Source: WHSW01 sp963767475 (GTDB taxonomy: Bacteria; Actinomycetota; Thermoleophilia; Solirubrobacterales; 70-9). From it: a DNA stretch of 64,000 bases. Positions 16,819 through 26,036 of this stretch are shown here, piece after piece (position 1 is the stretch's first letter; each line of letters starts with the position of its first letter). A program made the translations under genes and the position numbers. The stretch covers positions 62,001-126,000 of the forward strand of contig CAVYEI010000002.1 in assembly GCA_963767475.1 (NCBI GenBank). Direction: 5' to 3'. The notes below the pieces were generated by a model. It was not told the origin of the DNA. It ran no database searches and saw nothing but the letters and a program-made list of their open reading frames with translations.

Positions 16819-18105
16819 ATGCCGGAGGAGATGGTTTCCCAGCGTGCATGGATGCGCGTATTCAGACGCTGGCGTCCGCGTGACGTTTCTCGCCGTCGAG
16901 AGCTGACCGCAGTCGCCCTCAATCTGATCCCTGCTCTCGCGGGGGGCGTCGGCTTGATCTTCCTCGCCCCGGCCTCGGATTGGGGCGACCCGGTGTTACT
17001 CGTCGCGCTCGGATGCGTTTCGGCGATCGCCTACGGCGCGGAGGCCCGGCTGAAAGTCGCCACCCGCGCTTTCTTCGGCGCCACGCTCGTAGTCGCAGTG
17101 GTTGCGCTCGCCGTAGCCGGGCCGGTGCCGGCCCTGCTCGTCTGGCTGGTGCCCGACCTGGTCGCCAGGTTCGTGCTCCGATCCGAGCACCGGGTGTCCC
17201 CGGGCTTCGTCGCCAACGCCGGCAGCTACGCGCTCGCCGTCCTCGTCGGCGCCGAGGTGCTCGAGCTCGCGGGATCACCAACCGGCGCCGCGATCGCCCC
17301 CGCTCTCTACGCCGCCGGAATCGCGATGTGGGCAATCAACTTCTGTTTTGCCCGGCTCACCTTCGCTCCCTTCTACCAGGGCTATCGACCGACGGCCCTG
17401 ATCCGCGACGAGTTCGTCGACCTCGCCCCCGCCGTGCTCGGAATGCTGATCGTCGGTGTCGTGGCGGCCGTTGGGGTCGAGTACCTCGGCGTTGTCGCGC
17501 TGGCGCCGTTGGCGGCGGTGATCGTCGTCCCGCAGATCGCGCTCGACCGGATGGTCAGCTCCGAGCCGGCGGCAAAGCTCGACCGAGTCTCCGCGACCCG
17601 GCTTTACGCGGACGCAATCGCAGACGTGCTCGAGCTGCCACGCGGCTACCGCCGTGAGATCGCCTGCGCCGCCGACCTGATGAAGCCGGTCGACAATCCG
17701 AGAGACGCTCCCGGCCTCGGCTGGAGCGATGCCGACATCTCCAGCGTCGCCTTCCTTGCCCTGCACTCTCAGGAGCGCTGGGCGGGAGGCGGCTGGCCCG
17801 CGGGCCTGCCGGCCGAGGCGATCCCGCAGGGCAGCCGGGTTCTCGCCGTTGCCAGCGCCTGGGCTCAGCTGACCGCGAGCGGCACGCTCGAGCTCTCCCA
17901 CTCCGACGCGATCCTCTCGCTCTCGGCAGAGGCCGGGCACAAGTTCGATCCGGCGGTCGTCGAGGCCGCGGCGCGCGTCGTCGATGACGAGCGGGGCTTT
18001 GCCCTCGAGCCGGCGTTCCAGCCGAAGCTCCACCGCATACCCGGTCCGCGATCGCTGCGCCGCGGAGCGCTGCCGGAATTGCTTCCCCGGCCGATCGCGT
18101 CCTAG
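16819..18105 (+). CDS. Multi-pass membrane protein with degenerate HD-GYP domain
   Basis: A 428-residue protein. Residues about 28-255 contain roughly seven hydrophobic helices. The C-terminal part, about 265-410, aligns with the HD-GYP c-di-GMP phosphodiesterase fold: HSQERWAGGGWPAGLPAEAIP stands where HHE-x-WDGxGYP-x-GLxGExIP is expected, then RVLAVASAWAQLTA for the AVAD-FDALTS segment, then GHKFDPAVVEA. The catalytic HD pair and the GYP tripeptide (here GWP) are lost and the AVAD aspartate is Ser. It is therefore probably not a phosphodiesterase but may bind a nucleotide or act as a sensor (inference). Tandem upstream of bioB, 55 bp apart. Confidence 0.75.
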   Translation: MPEEMVSQRAWMRVFRRWRPRDVSRRRELTAVALNLIPALAGGVGLIFLAPASDWGDPVLLVALGCVSAIAYGAEARLKVATRAFFGATLVVAVVALAVAGPVPALLVWLVPDLVARFVLRSEHRVSPGFVANAGSYALAVLVGAEVLELAGSPTGAAIAPALYAAGIAMWAINFCFARLTFAPFYQGYRPTALIRDEFVDLAPAVLGMLIVGVVAAVGVEYLGVVALAPLAAVIVVPQIALDRMVSSEPAAKLDRVSATRLYADAIADVLELPRGYRREIACAADLMKPVDNPRDAPGLGWSDADISSVAFLALHSQERWAGGGWPAGLPAEAIPQGSRVLAVASAWAQLTASGTLELSHSDAILSLSAEAGHKFDPAVVEAAARVVDDERGFALEPAFQPKLHRIPGPRSLRRGALPELLPRPIAS

Positions 18106-18146
18106 CGCCGAGCCCGCCGCGGCCCGGAACCGTCCGGGCTCATATC

Positions 18147-18152
18147 TAGATT
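18147..18152 (+). promoter_or_regulatory. bioB: -10 box TAGATT for bioB
   Basis: TANNNT hexamer ending 8 nt before ATG 18161; no Shine-Dalgarno. It indicates a bioB transcript starting at or within 2 nt of the start codon. Confidence 0.55.
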
Positions 18153-18160
18153 CGCCCCAG

Positions 18161-19318
18161 ATGCCGCCGCTGGTGACGTTCGACGAGGCGCTCGCCCTGG
18201 GAGAGCTGACTGGCCACGACGAGATCGGGACGCTGGTCGAGCGGGCCTGGGAGGTCCGCACCGAGCGCTTCGGCGATTCGACCGACCTCTGCTCGCTGGT
18301 CAACGCGAAGTCCGGCGGCTGCGCCGAGGACTGTGGTTTCTGCGCCCAGTCGCGCTACGCGGAGGCCGATACGCCGATGCACGCGATGATGGAGCCGGAG
18401 CAGATCCTCGAGCACGCGAAGGCCGCCGAGGCCGCCGGCGCCCACCGCTTCTGCATGGTCACCCAGGGCCAGGGCCTCTCGAAGCGCGACTTCGAGAAGG
18501 TCGTCGAGGGGGCGAAGCTGGTTGCCGAGCACACCAACCTGAAGCGCTGCGCGTCGGTCGGCCACATCTCCGTCGACCGCGCCCACCAGCTCGCCGACGC
18601 CGGGATCCAGCGCGTGCACCACAACGTCGAGACGGCGCGCTCCTACTACGACGAGGTCTCGACCACGGTCCGCTACGAGGGCCGTATCCGGACGATCGAG
18701 GCGACCAAGGAGGCGGGCCTGGAGACCTGCGTCGGCGGCATCCTCAACCTCGGCGAGACCCCGCGCCAGCGGGTCGAGATGGCGTTCGAGCTCGCCGAGA
18801 TCAACCCGGACTCGGTGCCGATCAACCTGCTCAACCCGCGCACCGGGACGAAGTTCGGTGACCGCGAGCTGATGGACCCCTGGGAAGTGGTCAAGTGGGT
18901 GGCGATCTTCCGCCTGATCCTCCCCGATGCGCTCTTCCGCCTCTGCGGCGGCCGGGTGGAGAATCTCGGCGAGCTGCAGCCGCTGGCGGTCAAGGCCGGA
19001 CTCAACGGGGTGATGATGGGCAACTTCCTGACCACGCTCGGGGTCGACCCGGGTGAGGACCGCGCCAGCTTCGAGGACCTCGGCCTGAACGTCGCCCGCC
19101 AGCCCGACAACGGCGCCAACCCGCGGCCCGACAACCGCTCCGGCTGGCTCGAGGGCCAGACCCCGCGGACCCCGGTCGACGAGCTGATCGACAGCCAGGC
19201 CGACGCCAACTTCTGGGATCCCTCGACCCAGCTGCGGGTGATCAAGAAGAAGAAGGAAGACGTTCCCGAATATCCGGAGCGGCCGTCCGAGCACTCCGCG
19301 GCCGGCTGGGGAGATTGA
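18161..19318 (+). CDS. bioB: Biotin synthase
   Basis: A 385-residue radical-SAM enzyme that inserts sulfur into dethiobiotin, the last step of biotin synthesis. The SAM-cluster cysteines are C54, C58 and C61 in CAEDCGFC. Further family marks are NAKSGGC, RFCMVTQGQG, the conserved HHNVETARSYY, and NLLNPRTGT. The barrel ends near residue 310, and about 70 further residues (from NVARQPDNGANP to the end) form a charged tail not present in E. coli BioB, which has 346 residues. ATG 18161 is chosen because a promoter box lies 8 nt before it and homology starts there. The stop overlaps the bioF start. Confidence 0.95.
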   Translation: MPPLVTFDEALALGELTGHDEIGTLVERAWEVRTERFGDSTDLCSLVNAKSGGCAEDCGFCAQSRYAEADTPMHAMMEPEQILEHAKAAEAAGAHRFCMVTQGQGLSKRDFEKVVEGAKLVAEHTNLKRCASVGHISVDRAHQLADAGIQRVHHNVETARSYYDEVSTTVRYEGRIRTIEATKEAGLETCVGGILNLGETPRQRVEMAFELAEINPDSVPINLLNPRTGTKFGDRELMDPWEVVKWVAIFRLILPDALFRLCGGRVENLGELQPLAVKAGLNGVMMGNFLTTLGVDPGEDRASFEDLGLNVARQPDNGANPRPDNRSGWLEGQTPRTPVDELIDSQADANFWDPSTQLRVIKKKKEDVPEYPERPSEHSAAGWGD

Positions 19319-20520
19319 GCGGCGTAGCGGAGCAGCTGGCGGAGCTCCGCCGGTCGGGGCTTCACCGTCGTTTGCGCCTGATCGAGGGCCCGCAGGGCCC
19401 GCGGGTGCTGCTCGACGGCGCCGAGGTGCTGCTGCTGTGCTCCAACAACTACCTCGGCCTCGCCGATCACCCGCGCGTCCGCCAGGCGGCCGGCGAGGCG
19501 GCCGAGCGCTACGGCGCCGGAGCCGGGTCCTCGCGCCTGATCTCGGGCTCGATGTCGCTGCATCGCAAGCTCGAGCACCGGCTGGCGGCGTTCAAGGGCT
19601 CGCAGGCGGCGCTTCTGTTCGGCTCCGGGTATCTGGCCAACAGCGGGATCGTCTCCTCGCTCGCCGGCCGCGGTGACGTCGTCTTCTCCGACGAGCTCAA
19701 CCACGCGAGCATCATCGACGGCTGCCGCCTCTCGCGGGCCGAGACCTTCGTCTATCGCCACCGCGACACCGAGCACCTCGAGTGGGGCCTGCGCGAGGCC
19801 GGCGCCCGGGCGCGGTTGATCATCACCGACGGCGTCTTCTCGATGGATGGCGACGTCGCCCCGCTCGCCGACCTGGTGGAGCTGGCCAAGCGCCACCGCT
19901 GCATGATCGCCGTCGACGAGGCTCACGGGACGGGCGCGCTCGGGCCGGGTGGGCGCGGCGCGGTCGCCGCCGCCGGCCTCTCGGCGGAGGTCGACGTGAT
20001 CGTCGGCACCCTGGGCAAGGCGCTGGGCGGCTACGGCGCCTACGTCTGTGCGTCGCGCCAGCTGGTCGAGCTGTTGATCAACACCGCCCGCCCGTTCATC
20101 TACTCCACCGCGCCGCCGCCGCCGTCGGTGGGGGCCGCGATCGCCGCGCTCGGGCTGCTCGAGTCGAGCCCCGGGCTGGTCGAGCAGCTGCGCCGCAACG
20201 GGGCGACGCTGCGCCAGGCGCTTGAGGCCCAGGGCCTGGCGACGAATGGTTCGCGGACGCAGATCGTGCCGGTGATCGTCGGCGACGCGCGGCGGGCGAT
20301 GACCCTCTGCGAGCGAGCGCTCGAGGGCGGTGTCTTCGCCCAGGCGATCCGCCCACCGACCGTCCCCAGCGGCAGCTCGCGCCTGCGGCTGACGGTGATG
20401 GCGAGCCACCGCCTGGACGAGCTGCGGATCGCGGCGGCAACGATCGGGCGCGCGGCGCGCGAGCTCGGTGTCGCGGCCGGGCCACCGGCAACCGCGCCCG
20501 GGCTCCCCCGCGCCGCCTGA
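19315..20520 (+). CDS. bioF: 8-amino-7-oxononanoate synthase
   Basis: A 401-residue PLP-dependent alpha-oxoamine synthase that condenses pimeloyl-ACP or -CoA with alanine. The Schiff-base lysine is K235 in GTLGKALGGYGAY, with DEAHGTGALG (201-210), SGYLANSGI and HASIIDG at their expected places, and NNYLGLADH near 44-52. The start is TTG 19315, overlapping the bioB stop in TTGA, so translation is coupled. Related enzymes (KBL, HemA, SPT) share these motifs; the biotin context decides the call. The C-terminal 20 residues are Ala/Pro-rich. Confidence 0.93.
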   Translation: MSGVAEQLAELRRSGLHRRLRLIEGPQGPRVLLDGAEVLLLCSNNYLGLADHPRVRQAAGEAAERYGAGAGSSRLISGSMSLHRKLEHRLAAFKGSQAALLFGSGYLANSGIVSSLAGRGDVVFSDELNHASIIDGCRLSRAETFVYRHRDTEHLEWGLREAGARARLIITDGVFSMDGDVAPLADLVELAKRHRCMIAVDEAHGTGALGPGGRGAVAAAGLSAEVDVIVGTLGKALGGYGAYVCASRQLVELLINTARPFIYSTAPPPPSVGAAIAALGLLESSPGLVEQLRRNGATLRQALEAQGLATNGSRTQIVPVIVGDARRAMTLCERALEGGVFAQAIRPPTVPSGSSRLRLTVMASHRLDELRIAAATIGRAARELGVAAGPPATAPGLPRAA

Positions 20521-20526
20521 CCCGGC

Positions 20527-23514
20527 TCAGGCCGTTTCGGCGTCGGCGTCGGCTTCGGCCTCGGCGGCGATCCCGTGGCGGTAGGCGACCGCCGCCGCCT
20601 CGGTGCGGCTGCGGACGTCGAGCTTGGTCAGGATCCGCGAGACGTGGACGCTCGCGGTCTTCTCGGCCATGAACAGCTCCGCGGCGATCTCCCTGTTGGT
20701 CGCCCCCGAGGCGACCAGGGCGAGCACCTGACGCTCGCGTGGGGTGAGCCCGAACGGCTCCGGGGTGGCTGCCTCGCCGTCGTCGCTCGTCCCGTCGCCG
20801 GCGGCCGTGAGGCTGAGTCGGCCGCGCGCGGCGAGGCCCTTGGCCTCCGCCACCAGCCACGCTGCCCCAAGGCCCTCCGCCGTGGCGATCGCGTCGGCCA
20901 GCGAGGCGCCCGCGGCGTCGCGGTCCCCGGCGCCGAGCTCGGCCTGCGCCTGGCGCCAGCGTGCGATCGCGCGCGGGTACGGACGCTCGACCTGCTCCCA
21001 GGCGCTCCCGGCCTCGGCCCATTGGGCTGGATCGTCTTCGCCGCGCGCTCTCGCCAGCTCCGCGTCCGCGGTGGCGGTGAAGGCGCGTTCGACCACCCGG
21101 CCGCTGTCATCCGCCGCCGCGCGCACGAGCTCGGCCAGGCTCTCGGCGCGGGCCTGTGCGTTCTCGATCGCGGGCTGATCGCCGAGGTCGCGGGCGCGCT
21201 CCGCCGCCTCGGCCTCGATCATCACCGCCGAGGCGGCGACCATCGCCACCCGCGCCGCGTCCTCGCTGCAGAACTGGATCCGATCGACCGCGGCGTCGAC
21301 CGCCGCACGGGCCGCGTCGAGGTCGCCGGCGCGCCGCTCGAGCTCGGCCCGGAGCGCACCGGCGATCGCGATGTACTGGGGTTCGAGCGCATCGACCAAG
21401 AGCGCCTCGGCCTCCTCGAGCGCCTGCCGTGCAGCTGCGTCCTCTCCGCGGCCGAGCGCGAGCTCGGCCGCGCAGAGGCGCTCGTTCGCGCGCCCCATCC
21501 CTCCCGCGAGCGTGCCGGCGTCGTCGATCTGCGCCGCGCACTCCTCCCAATCGCCGAGATCGAAGGCGATCTCCGCCCGGGTCAGGTGCAGCCAGCGCGA
21601 TGCCCTGAATTCCTCCGCAACCTGCGCCTGGCCCTCGACCAAGAGCGCCATCCCCTCGTTGCTGCGCCCCGCGTAGTGGAGCGCATCGGCCCAGTTCACA
21701 TACGCGGTCGCGAGGTCGTCGTTGTTGCCGGCCTGCTGGGCGATCTCGGTCGCCTCGCGCAGCCGCGCGGCTCCCTCGTCTGGCTCACCGAGCGCGAACA
21801 GCGAGTAGCCGAGCCGGTTGAGGATCTGCCCCCGTGCGACCTCGAAGCCCGATCGCTCGGCCGCCGCGAGCGCCTCCGGGGCCTCGTCTCGCACCTCGCT
21901 GAATCGACTCTGCAAGGCGAGGAAGCGCAGCCGCTGGGCGAGCAGCTGGGCGCGAACCGGGCTCGCCGTGTCCGCCGGCAACAGCTCGAGCGCTCGCCGC
22001 TGCGTTGCCCGACTTCGATCCGCCTGGCCGAGGCCCCACAGCGCGCCGGCGAGCGCGGCGAGGACGCTCGCCAGGCGCTCCGGATCGGTGGATTCGTCGA
22101 GCACGCTCTCGGCACGCCCGTAGAGGCTGACGGCGACCTCATCCTCGCCGTCGAGGTAATGCGCACGCCCCGCCCGAATCAGCACCTCGGCCTCGTCGAT
22201 CCCGGTCAGCTCCTCGGGCTCGGGCACGCGCGCCCAGAGCTCGATCGCACGATCGAGCAGTCCGGCCGCCTCGCCGTAGGCGTGCAGGCGCTGCACCGAC
22301 TTCGCGGCGGTCAGCGCCGAAGTCAGGGCTCGGGGCTGGTCGCCGGCGGCGTAGTAGTGGTGAGCGATCCCGGTCGTGGTCCAGGCGCCGTGGCCCTCCG
22401 CCGCCGCCCGCTCGAGCGCGTGCGCGAGGTTCAGGTGAAGCTCGGACCGCTCCCCCGGAAGCAGGTCGTCGTAGAGCACCTCGCGCAGCAGCGCATGGCG
22501 GAAGCCGTAGAGCCCGCCATCGTCGGCGACCACGATCTGCGCGCTGATCGCCTCGCGCATCGCGGCCGACAGTGCGGTGCTTTCGATCCCGGCGGCGTCG
22601 GCGAGCAGATCGTGATCGGCGCGCCCGACGACCGCGAGCGCCCGCAGCGATTGGTGGCTCTCGTCAGGCAGCCGCTCCACCCGCAGCAACAGCGCCTCGC
22701 GCAGGCTCGGTGGCAGCGGCCCGCGGCCGTCGATGCCGGCGGCGAGCAGCTCCTCGGTGAACAGGGCATTACCGTCGCTGCGCACGTACATGCGCTCGAC
22801 CACCTCACCCGCGGGCGCGGCGCCGAGGATGTCGGCGAGCTGCTCGGCCAGTTCGTCGCGGTCGAAGCGCTCGAGCTGAATCCGCTCCGCGCACGGGCTG
22901 CGCTCGAGCTCGGCGAGCAACGGGCGCAGCGGATGGCGCCGATGAAGCTCATCCGAGCGGTAGGTCGCGAGCACGAGCACGCGCTCCTCGCTCAGGCTCG
23001 CCTCGAGGAAGCGCAGGAAAGACCGCGTCGACCGGTCGGCCCAGTGGATGTCCTCGAGCCAGAGCAACAGCGGCTGCTCGGCACCGAGCTTGGCGATCAA
23101 CTCGAGAAAGGCGTCGAAGAGCCGGCGCTGTGCCTCGCCGCGTTCGGACTCCGGCTCCCCGGAGGGCTCGCCCAGCTCCGGGATCAGCCGCGAGAGCTCG
23201 GCTCGATTGACCTCCGGCAGCTCCGCGAGAACGGGGTCGTCGCCGCGCTGAAGCGGCCGCAGGGCGGCGACCAGCGGGGCGTATGGAAGCTCGTCCTCGC
23301 CGAGCTCGATGCATGCTCCGCCAAGCGCCCGCCCGTCGATCTGCTCGGTGGCGCGGATCAGCTCGCTCAGCAAGCGCGACTTGCCGACGCCCGACTCGCC
23401 GGCGAGAAAGACGATCTTCGGCCTTCCCTCAGCGGCGTCGGCCAGCGTTTGCTGAAGCTCGCCGAGCTCCCGCCGGCGGCCGATGAAGCTGCTGCTGATA
23501 ACCCGCTGGGCCAC
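20527..23514 (-). CDS. Large LuxR-family ATPase regulator (AAA_16 - TPR - HTH)
   Basis: A 995-residue one-component regulator. Residues 10-50 begin the AAA_16 ATPase (FIGRRREL) with Walker A GESGVGKS at 39-46 and a Walker B-like LLLWLEDIHWADRS. Residues about 400-900 are Ala/Glu-rich TPR-like helices. The C-terminal LuxR HTH reads LTPRERQVLALVASGATN to RSR (about 925-975). Such proteins hydrolyse ATP upon binding an inducer and activate nearby genes. I chose GTG 23514; an in-frame ATG at 23655 would add a low-complexity Ser/Ala segment of 47 residues. It converges on bioF (6 bp apart) and is divergent from bioD, so control of biotin genes is possible but unproven. Confidence 0.9.
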   Translation of the reverse strand: MAQRVISSSFIGRRRELGELQQTLADAAEGRPKIVFLAGESGVGKSRLLSELIRATEQIDGRALGGACIELGEDELPYAPLVAALRPLQRGDDPVLAELPEVNRAELSRLIPELGEPSGEPESERGEAQRRLFDAFLELIAKLGAEQPLLLWLEDIHWADRSTRSFLRFLEASLSEERVLVLATYRSDELHRRHPLRPLLAELERSPCAERIQLERFDRDELAEQLADILGAAPAGEVVERMYVRSDGNALFTEELLAAGIDGRGPLPPSLREALLLRVERLPDESHQSLRALAVVGRADHDLLADAAGIESTALSAAMREAISAQIVVADDGGLYGFRHALLREVLYDDLLPGERSELHLNLAHALERAAAEGHGAWTTTGIAHHYYAAGDQPRALTSALTAAKSVQRLHAYGEAAGLLDRAIELWARVPEPEELTGIDEAEVLIRAGRAHYLDGEDEVAVSLYGRAESVLDESTDPERLASVLAALAGALWGLGQADRSRATQRRALELLPADTASPVRAQLLAQRLRFLALQSRFSEVRDEAPEALAAAERSGFEVARGQILNRLGYSLFALGEPDEGAARLREATEIAQQAGNNDDLATAYVNWADALHYAGRSNEGMALLVEGQAQVAEEFRASRWLHLTRAEIAFDLGDWEECAAQIDDAGTLAGGMGRANERLCAAELALGRGEDAAARQALEEAEALLVDALEPQYIAIAGALRAELERRAGDLDAARAAVDAAVDRIQFCSEDAARVAMVAASAVMIEAEAAERARDLGDQPAIENAQARAESLAELVRAAADDSGRVVERAFTATADAELARARGEDDPAQWAEAGSAWEQVERPYPRAIARWRQAQAELGAGDRDAAGASLADAIATAEGLGAAWLVAEAKGLAARGRLSLTAAGDGTSDDGEAATPEPFGLTPRERQVLALVASGATNREIAAELFMAEKTASVHVSRILTKLDVRSRTEAAAVAYRHGIAAEAEADADAETA

Positions 23515-23885
23515 CCCCCAAGTATCGCCATTGGCGGCGGCGAAGTCGGGGTGCGGCGCAGCGGCAGCGTCTGAGCCGCTCGAGCTACCGGCGTCCGAGG
23601 CGATCGCGCAGCGAGCGGGTCCGCGAGCTCCGGAGCGAACGGCGGAGCCGGTCATGATCGGCCCGTGCGCGGAGCTCTCGATTGTGGTCGTCGGCCAGAA
23701 GTGAAATCAGCTGCGGGTTCATTGCGTTCCTTTCTCGGGGTATGAGATCAACCTACGACTGAGAAATCGGCTCCACATCGGGGGTTCGCCCCGACTTTTG
23801 GACTCCCACCCCTTACTTGCGGCCGCCGGCCCCTTACGTACGCCTGACGACGCCTGCGGAGCGGCCCCGTCATAGGGTGCGCGCC
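23515..23885 (+). other. Intergenic region between the LuxR regulator and bioD
   Basis: About 370 bp without a convincing gene, unless the regulator starts at ATG 23655. The stretch 23720-23830 is AT-richer than its surroundings (GGTATGAGATCAACCTACG near 23738) and is the natural place for a regulator promoter and operators. I see no clear biotin riboswitch or BirA-type operator; none is expected in actinobacteria with LuxR- or TetR-type control. Confidence 0.5.
23873..23878 (+). promoter_or_regulatory. bioD: -10 box TAGGGT for bioD
   Basis: TANNNT hexamer ending 7 nt before GTG 23886, the same hexamer as at bioA. It selects GTG 23886 over a start 23 codons upstream, which would lie before the promoter. 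Confidence 0.55.
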
Positions 23886-24557
23886 GTGAGCTCAGACGGG
23901 GTCTTCGTCACCGGGACCGGGACCGAGGTCGGCAAGACCGTGGTCGCGGCGGCGATCGCGCGCACTGCGGCCGCGGCGGGGCGCAGCGTCGCCGTGTTCA
24001 AGCCGGCGGTCAGCGGCCTCGACGAGCTCGACGGTGGCGAGTCCGACCATGCGCTCCTGCGGCGTGCGGCGGAGTCGTCCCAAACCGACGACGAGATCGC
24101 CCCATATCGCTACGGCCCGGCGGTCTCACCCCACCTCGGCGCCGAGCTGGCCGGCGAGTCCGTCGATCCCGAGCGCTTGCGGCTGGGCGCCGCGGCGGCG
24201 GGCGAGGGCGCCGACCTGCTCGTGGTCGAGGGCGTGGGCGGCTTCCTCGTACCGCTGGCGCCCGGTTACCTCGTCCGCGACCTGGCGGTCGAGCTGGCGC
24301 TGCCGGTGGTGATCGCCGCCGGTCCCGGTCTGGGGACGATCAACCACACGCTGCTGACGATCGAGTCGGTGCGCGCGGCGGGGCTGGAGCCGGCGCTGGT
24401 CGTGATCACGCCCTGGCCGGCGAAGCCCGGAGCCGTCGAGACCTCGAACCGCGAGACGATCGCCGCGCTCGGCCGCGTCGAGGTGGCGACGCTGCCGTGG
24501 CTCGAGCTCGAGGACCTGCGCAGCTGGCCGTCGCTCTCTCTGCCCACCCGCGACTGA
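23886..24557 (+). CDS. bioD: Dethiobiotin synthetase
   Basis: A 223-residue P-loop enzyme that forms the ureido ring of dethiobiotin from DAPA, CO2 and ATP. P-loop GTGTEVGKT is at residues 10-18, KPAVSG (K of the substrate site) near 38-43, and VEGVGGFLVPL matches the conserved VEGAGGxxxPL. AGPGLGTINHTLL is the usual closing motif. It starts at GTG with an abutting -10 box. It stands alone, 3 bp before the convergent efflux pump gene. Confidence 0.94.
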   Translation: MSSDGVFVTGTGTEVGKTVVAAAIARTAAAAGRSVAVFKPAVSGLDELDGGESDHALLRRAAESSQTDDEIAPYRYGPAVSPHLGAELAGESVDPERLRLGAAAAGEGADLLVVEGVGGFLVPLAPGYLVRDLAVELALPVVIAAGPGLGTINHTLLTIESVRAAGLEPALVVITPWPAKPGAVETSNRETIAALGRVEVATLPWLELEDLRSWPSLSLPTRD

Positions 24558-24560
24558 GGC

Positions 24561-26036
24561 TCAGGCGGCGCCCGATCCGACGGCGAACTCGCCCGTGGCC
24601 GTCGCCGGCGCCTCGGCTTCGGCGACGCTTGGTGCCTCCGTGGCCTTGCCGCGCAGCATGGTCACGGCGACGACGACCCCGGCGAGGGCGACGGCGGTCG
24701 CCACCCACATCCCGGAGCTGAACGCGTGCACGAAGGCGACCGGGTCATCGGTGCCCGTCGGAGCCTGGCTCTGGAGCACAGCCCCGATCACGGCGACGCC
24801 GAAGGTGCCGCCGATCATCCGGTTCATCGACAACAGCCCCGAAGCGACGCCGGCCTTGCTCGCGTCGACCGCGTTCATTGCCGCGGTCGACATCGGTGAC
24901 ATCACCAGCGCCATGCCGACGCCCATGAGCACGAACGACGGCCAGATGTCGGCGTAGGTGGTCGAGACCTCGATCGTCGTCAGCCAATAGAGGGCGCCGG
25001 AGACCAAGAGCAGGCCGGCGCTGATCAGCCAGCGCGGGCCGACCCGGTCGGTCATCCGGCCGGCAATGGGCGCGATCAAGACGATCATCAGCGTCGCCGG
25101 CAGGAAGCGGACTCCGGCCTCGAGCGGCGAGAGGCCGAGGATGTCCTGCATGTAGAGAGCGATGAAGAAGAACTGCGCCAGCATCGCGAAGGTGACGATC
25201 AGCGCGATCAGGTTGGTGCCGATGAAGTTGCGGCTCGCGAACAGCGGAAACTCGACCACCGGTGCCTTCACCCGCTGCTCGATCGCGACGAAGGCGCCGA
25301 GCATGACCACGGAGGTCGCGAACAGGGCGATCACGCCGGCCGAGCCCCAGCCCCAGGAGTTGCCCTCGATCAGCGCCAGGACGAGCGCCGTCAGCCCGGC
25401 GGTCAGTGTCCCGACCCCGAGGTAGTCGACCTCACGGCCGACCGACTCGTCGCGGGACTCGCGGACCGCGAACAGGGTCGCGGCGACGGCGGCGATCGCG
25501 ACCGGCACGTTGAGGTAGAAGATCGCCCGCCAGGAGACGTGCTCGGTCAGCAGCCCGCCGACCACCGGCCCGATCGCCAGGGCGAGGGCGGAGACGCCGG
25601 CCCAGGTGCCGATCGCCTTGCCGCGCTCGTGCGGCTCGAAGGCGTTGGTGATGATCGACAGCGTCGCCGGCATCATCAGCGCGGCGCCGATGCCCTGGAC
25701 GATGCGGCTCGCGATCAGGGTCGTGGTCCCGGGCGCGAGCCCGGCCGCCACCGAGGAGGCCGCGAACAGGACGATCCCGATCAGGAACACCCGTCGGCGC
25801 CCGAAGATGTCGCCGAGGCGCCCGCCGGTAGCGAGCAGGACGGCGAAGCTGAGCGTGTAGCCGTTGACCGTCCACTCGAGCCCCGAGAGCGTCGATCCGA
25901 GGTCGTTCTGGATCGAGGGCAGGGCGACGTTGACGACGGTGTTGTCGAGCATGATCATGAACAGCGCGAAGCACATCGCCCCGAGCGTCCACCACTTCGA
26001 GTTCTCGTCGGTGATCAGGTGGCGGTAGCGGGTCAC
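24561..26036 (-). CDS. MFS transporter, DHA2 (EmrB/QacA) drug efflux family
   Basis: A 491-residue 14-TM exporter. TM1 has the family mark MLDNTVVNVALPSIQ, the TM2-3 loop has GGRLGDIFGRRR (motif A), and TM5 has LAIGPVVGGLLTE (motif C). The start is GTG 26036, overlapping the stop of the MarR gene by 4 bp (GTGA), so the two are translated as a coupled pair. This is the classical arrangement of a MarR repressor with the pump it controls. Substrate unknown. Confidence 0.93.
   Translation of the reverse strand: MTRYRHLITDENSKWWTLGAMCFALFMIMLDNTVVNVALPSIQNDLGSTLSGLEWTVNGYTLSFAVLLATGGRLGDIFGRRRVFLIGIVLFAASSVAAGLAPGTTTLIASRIVQGIGAALMMPATLSIITNAFEPHERGKAIGTWAGVSALALAIGPVVGGLLTEHVSWRAIFYLNVPVAIAAVAATLFAVRESRDESVGREVDYLGVGTLTAGLTALVLALIEGNSWGWGSAGVIALFATSVVMLGAFVAIEQRVKAPVVEFPLFASRNFIGTNLIALIVTFAMLAQFFFIALYMQDILGLSPLEAGVRFLPATLMIVLIAPIAGRMTDRVGPRWLISAGLLLVSGALYWLTTIEVSTTYADIWPSFVLMGVGMALVMSPMSTAAMNAVDASKAGVASGLLSMNRMIGGTFGVAVIGAVLQSQAPTGTDDPVAFVHAFSSGMWVATAVALAGVVVAVTMLRGKATEAPSVAEAEAPATATGEFAVGSGAA

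Noticed and set aside
20575..23574. A 999-codon open frame antisense to the LuxR regulator
   Set aside because: High-G+C genes leave long open antisense frames. The antisense product has no domain pattern, while the sense product has Walker A, TPR-like and HTH parts.
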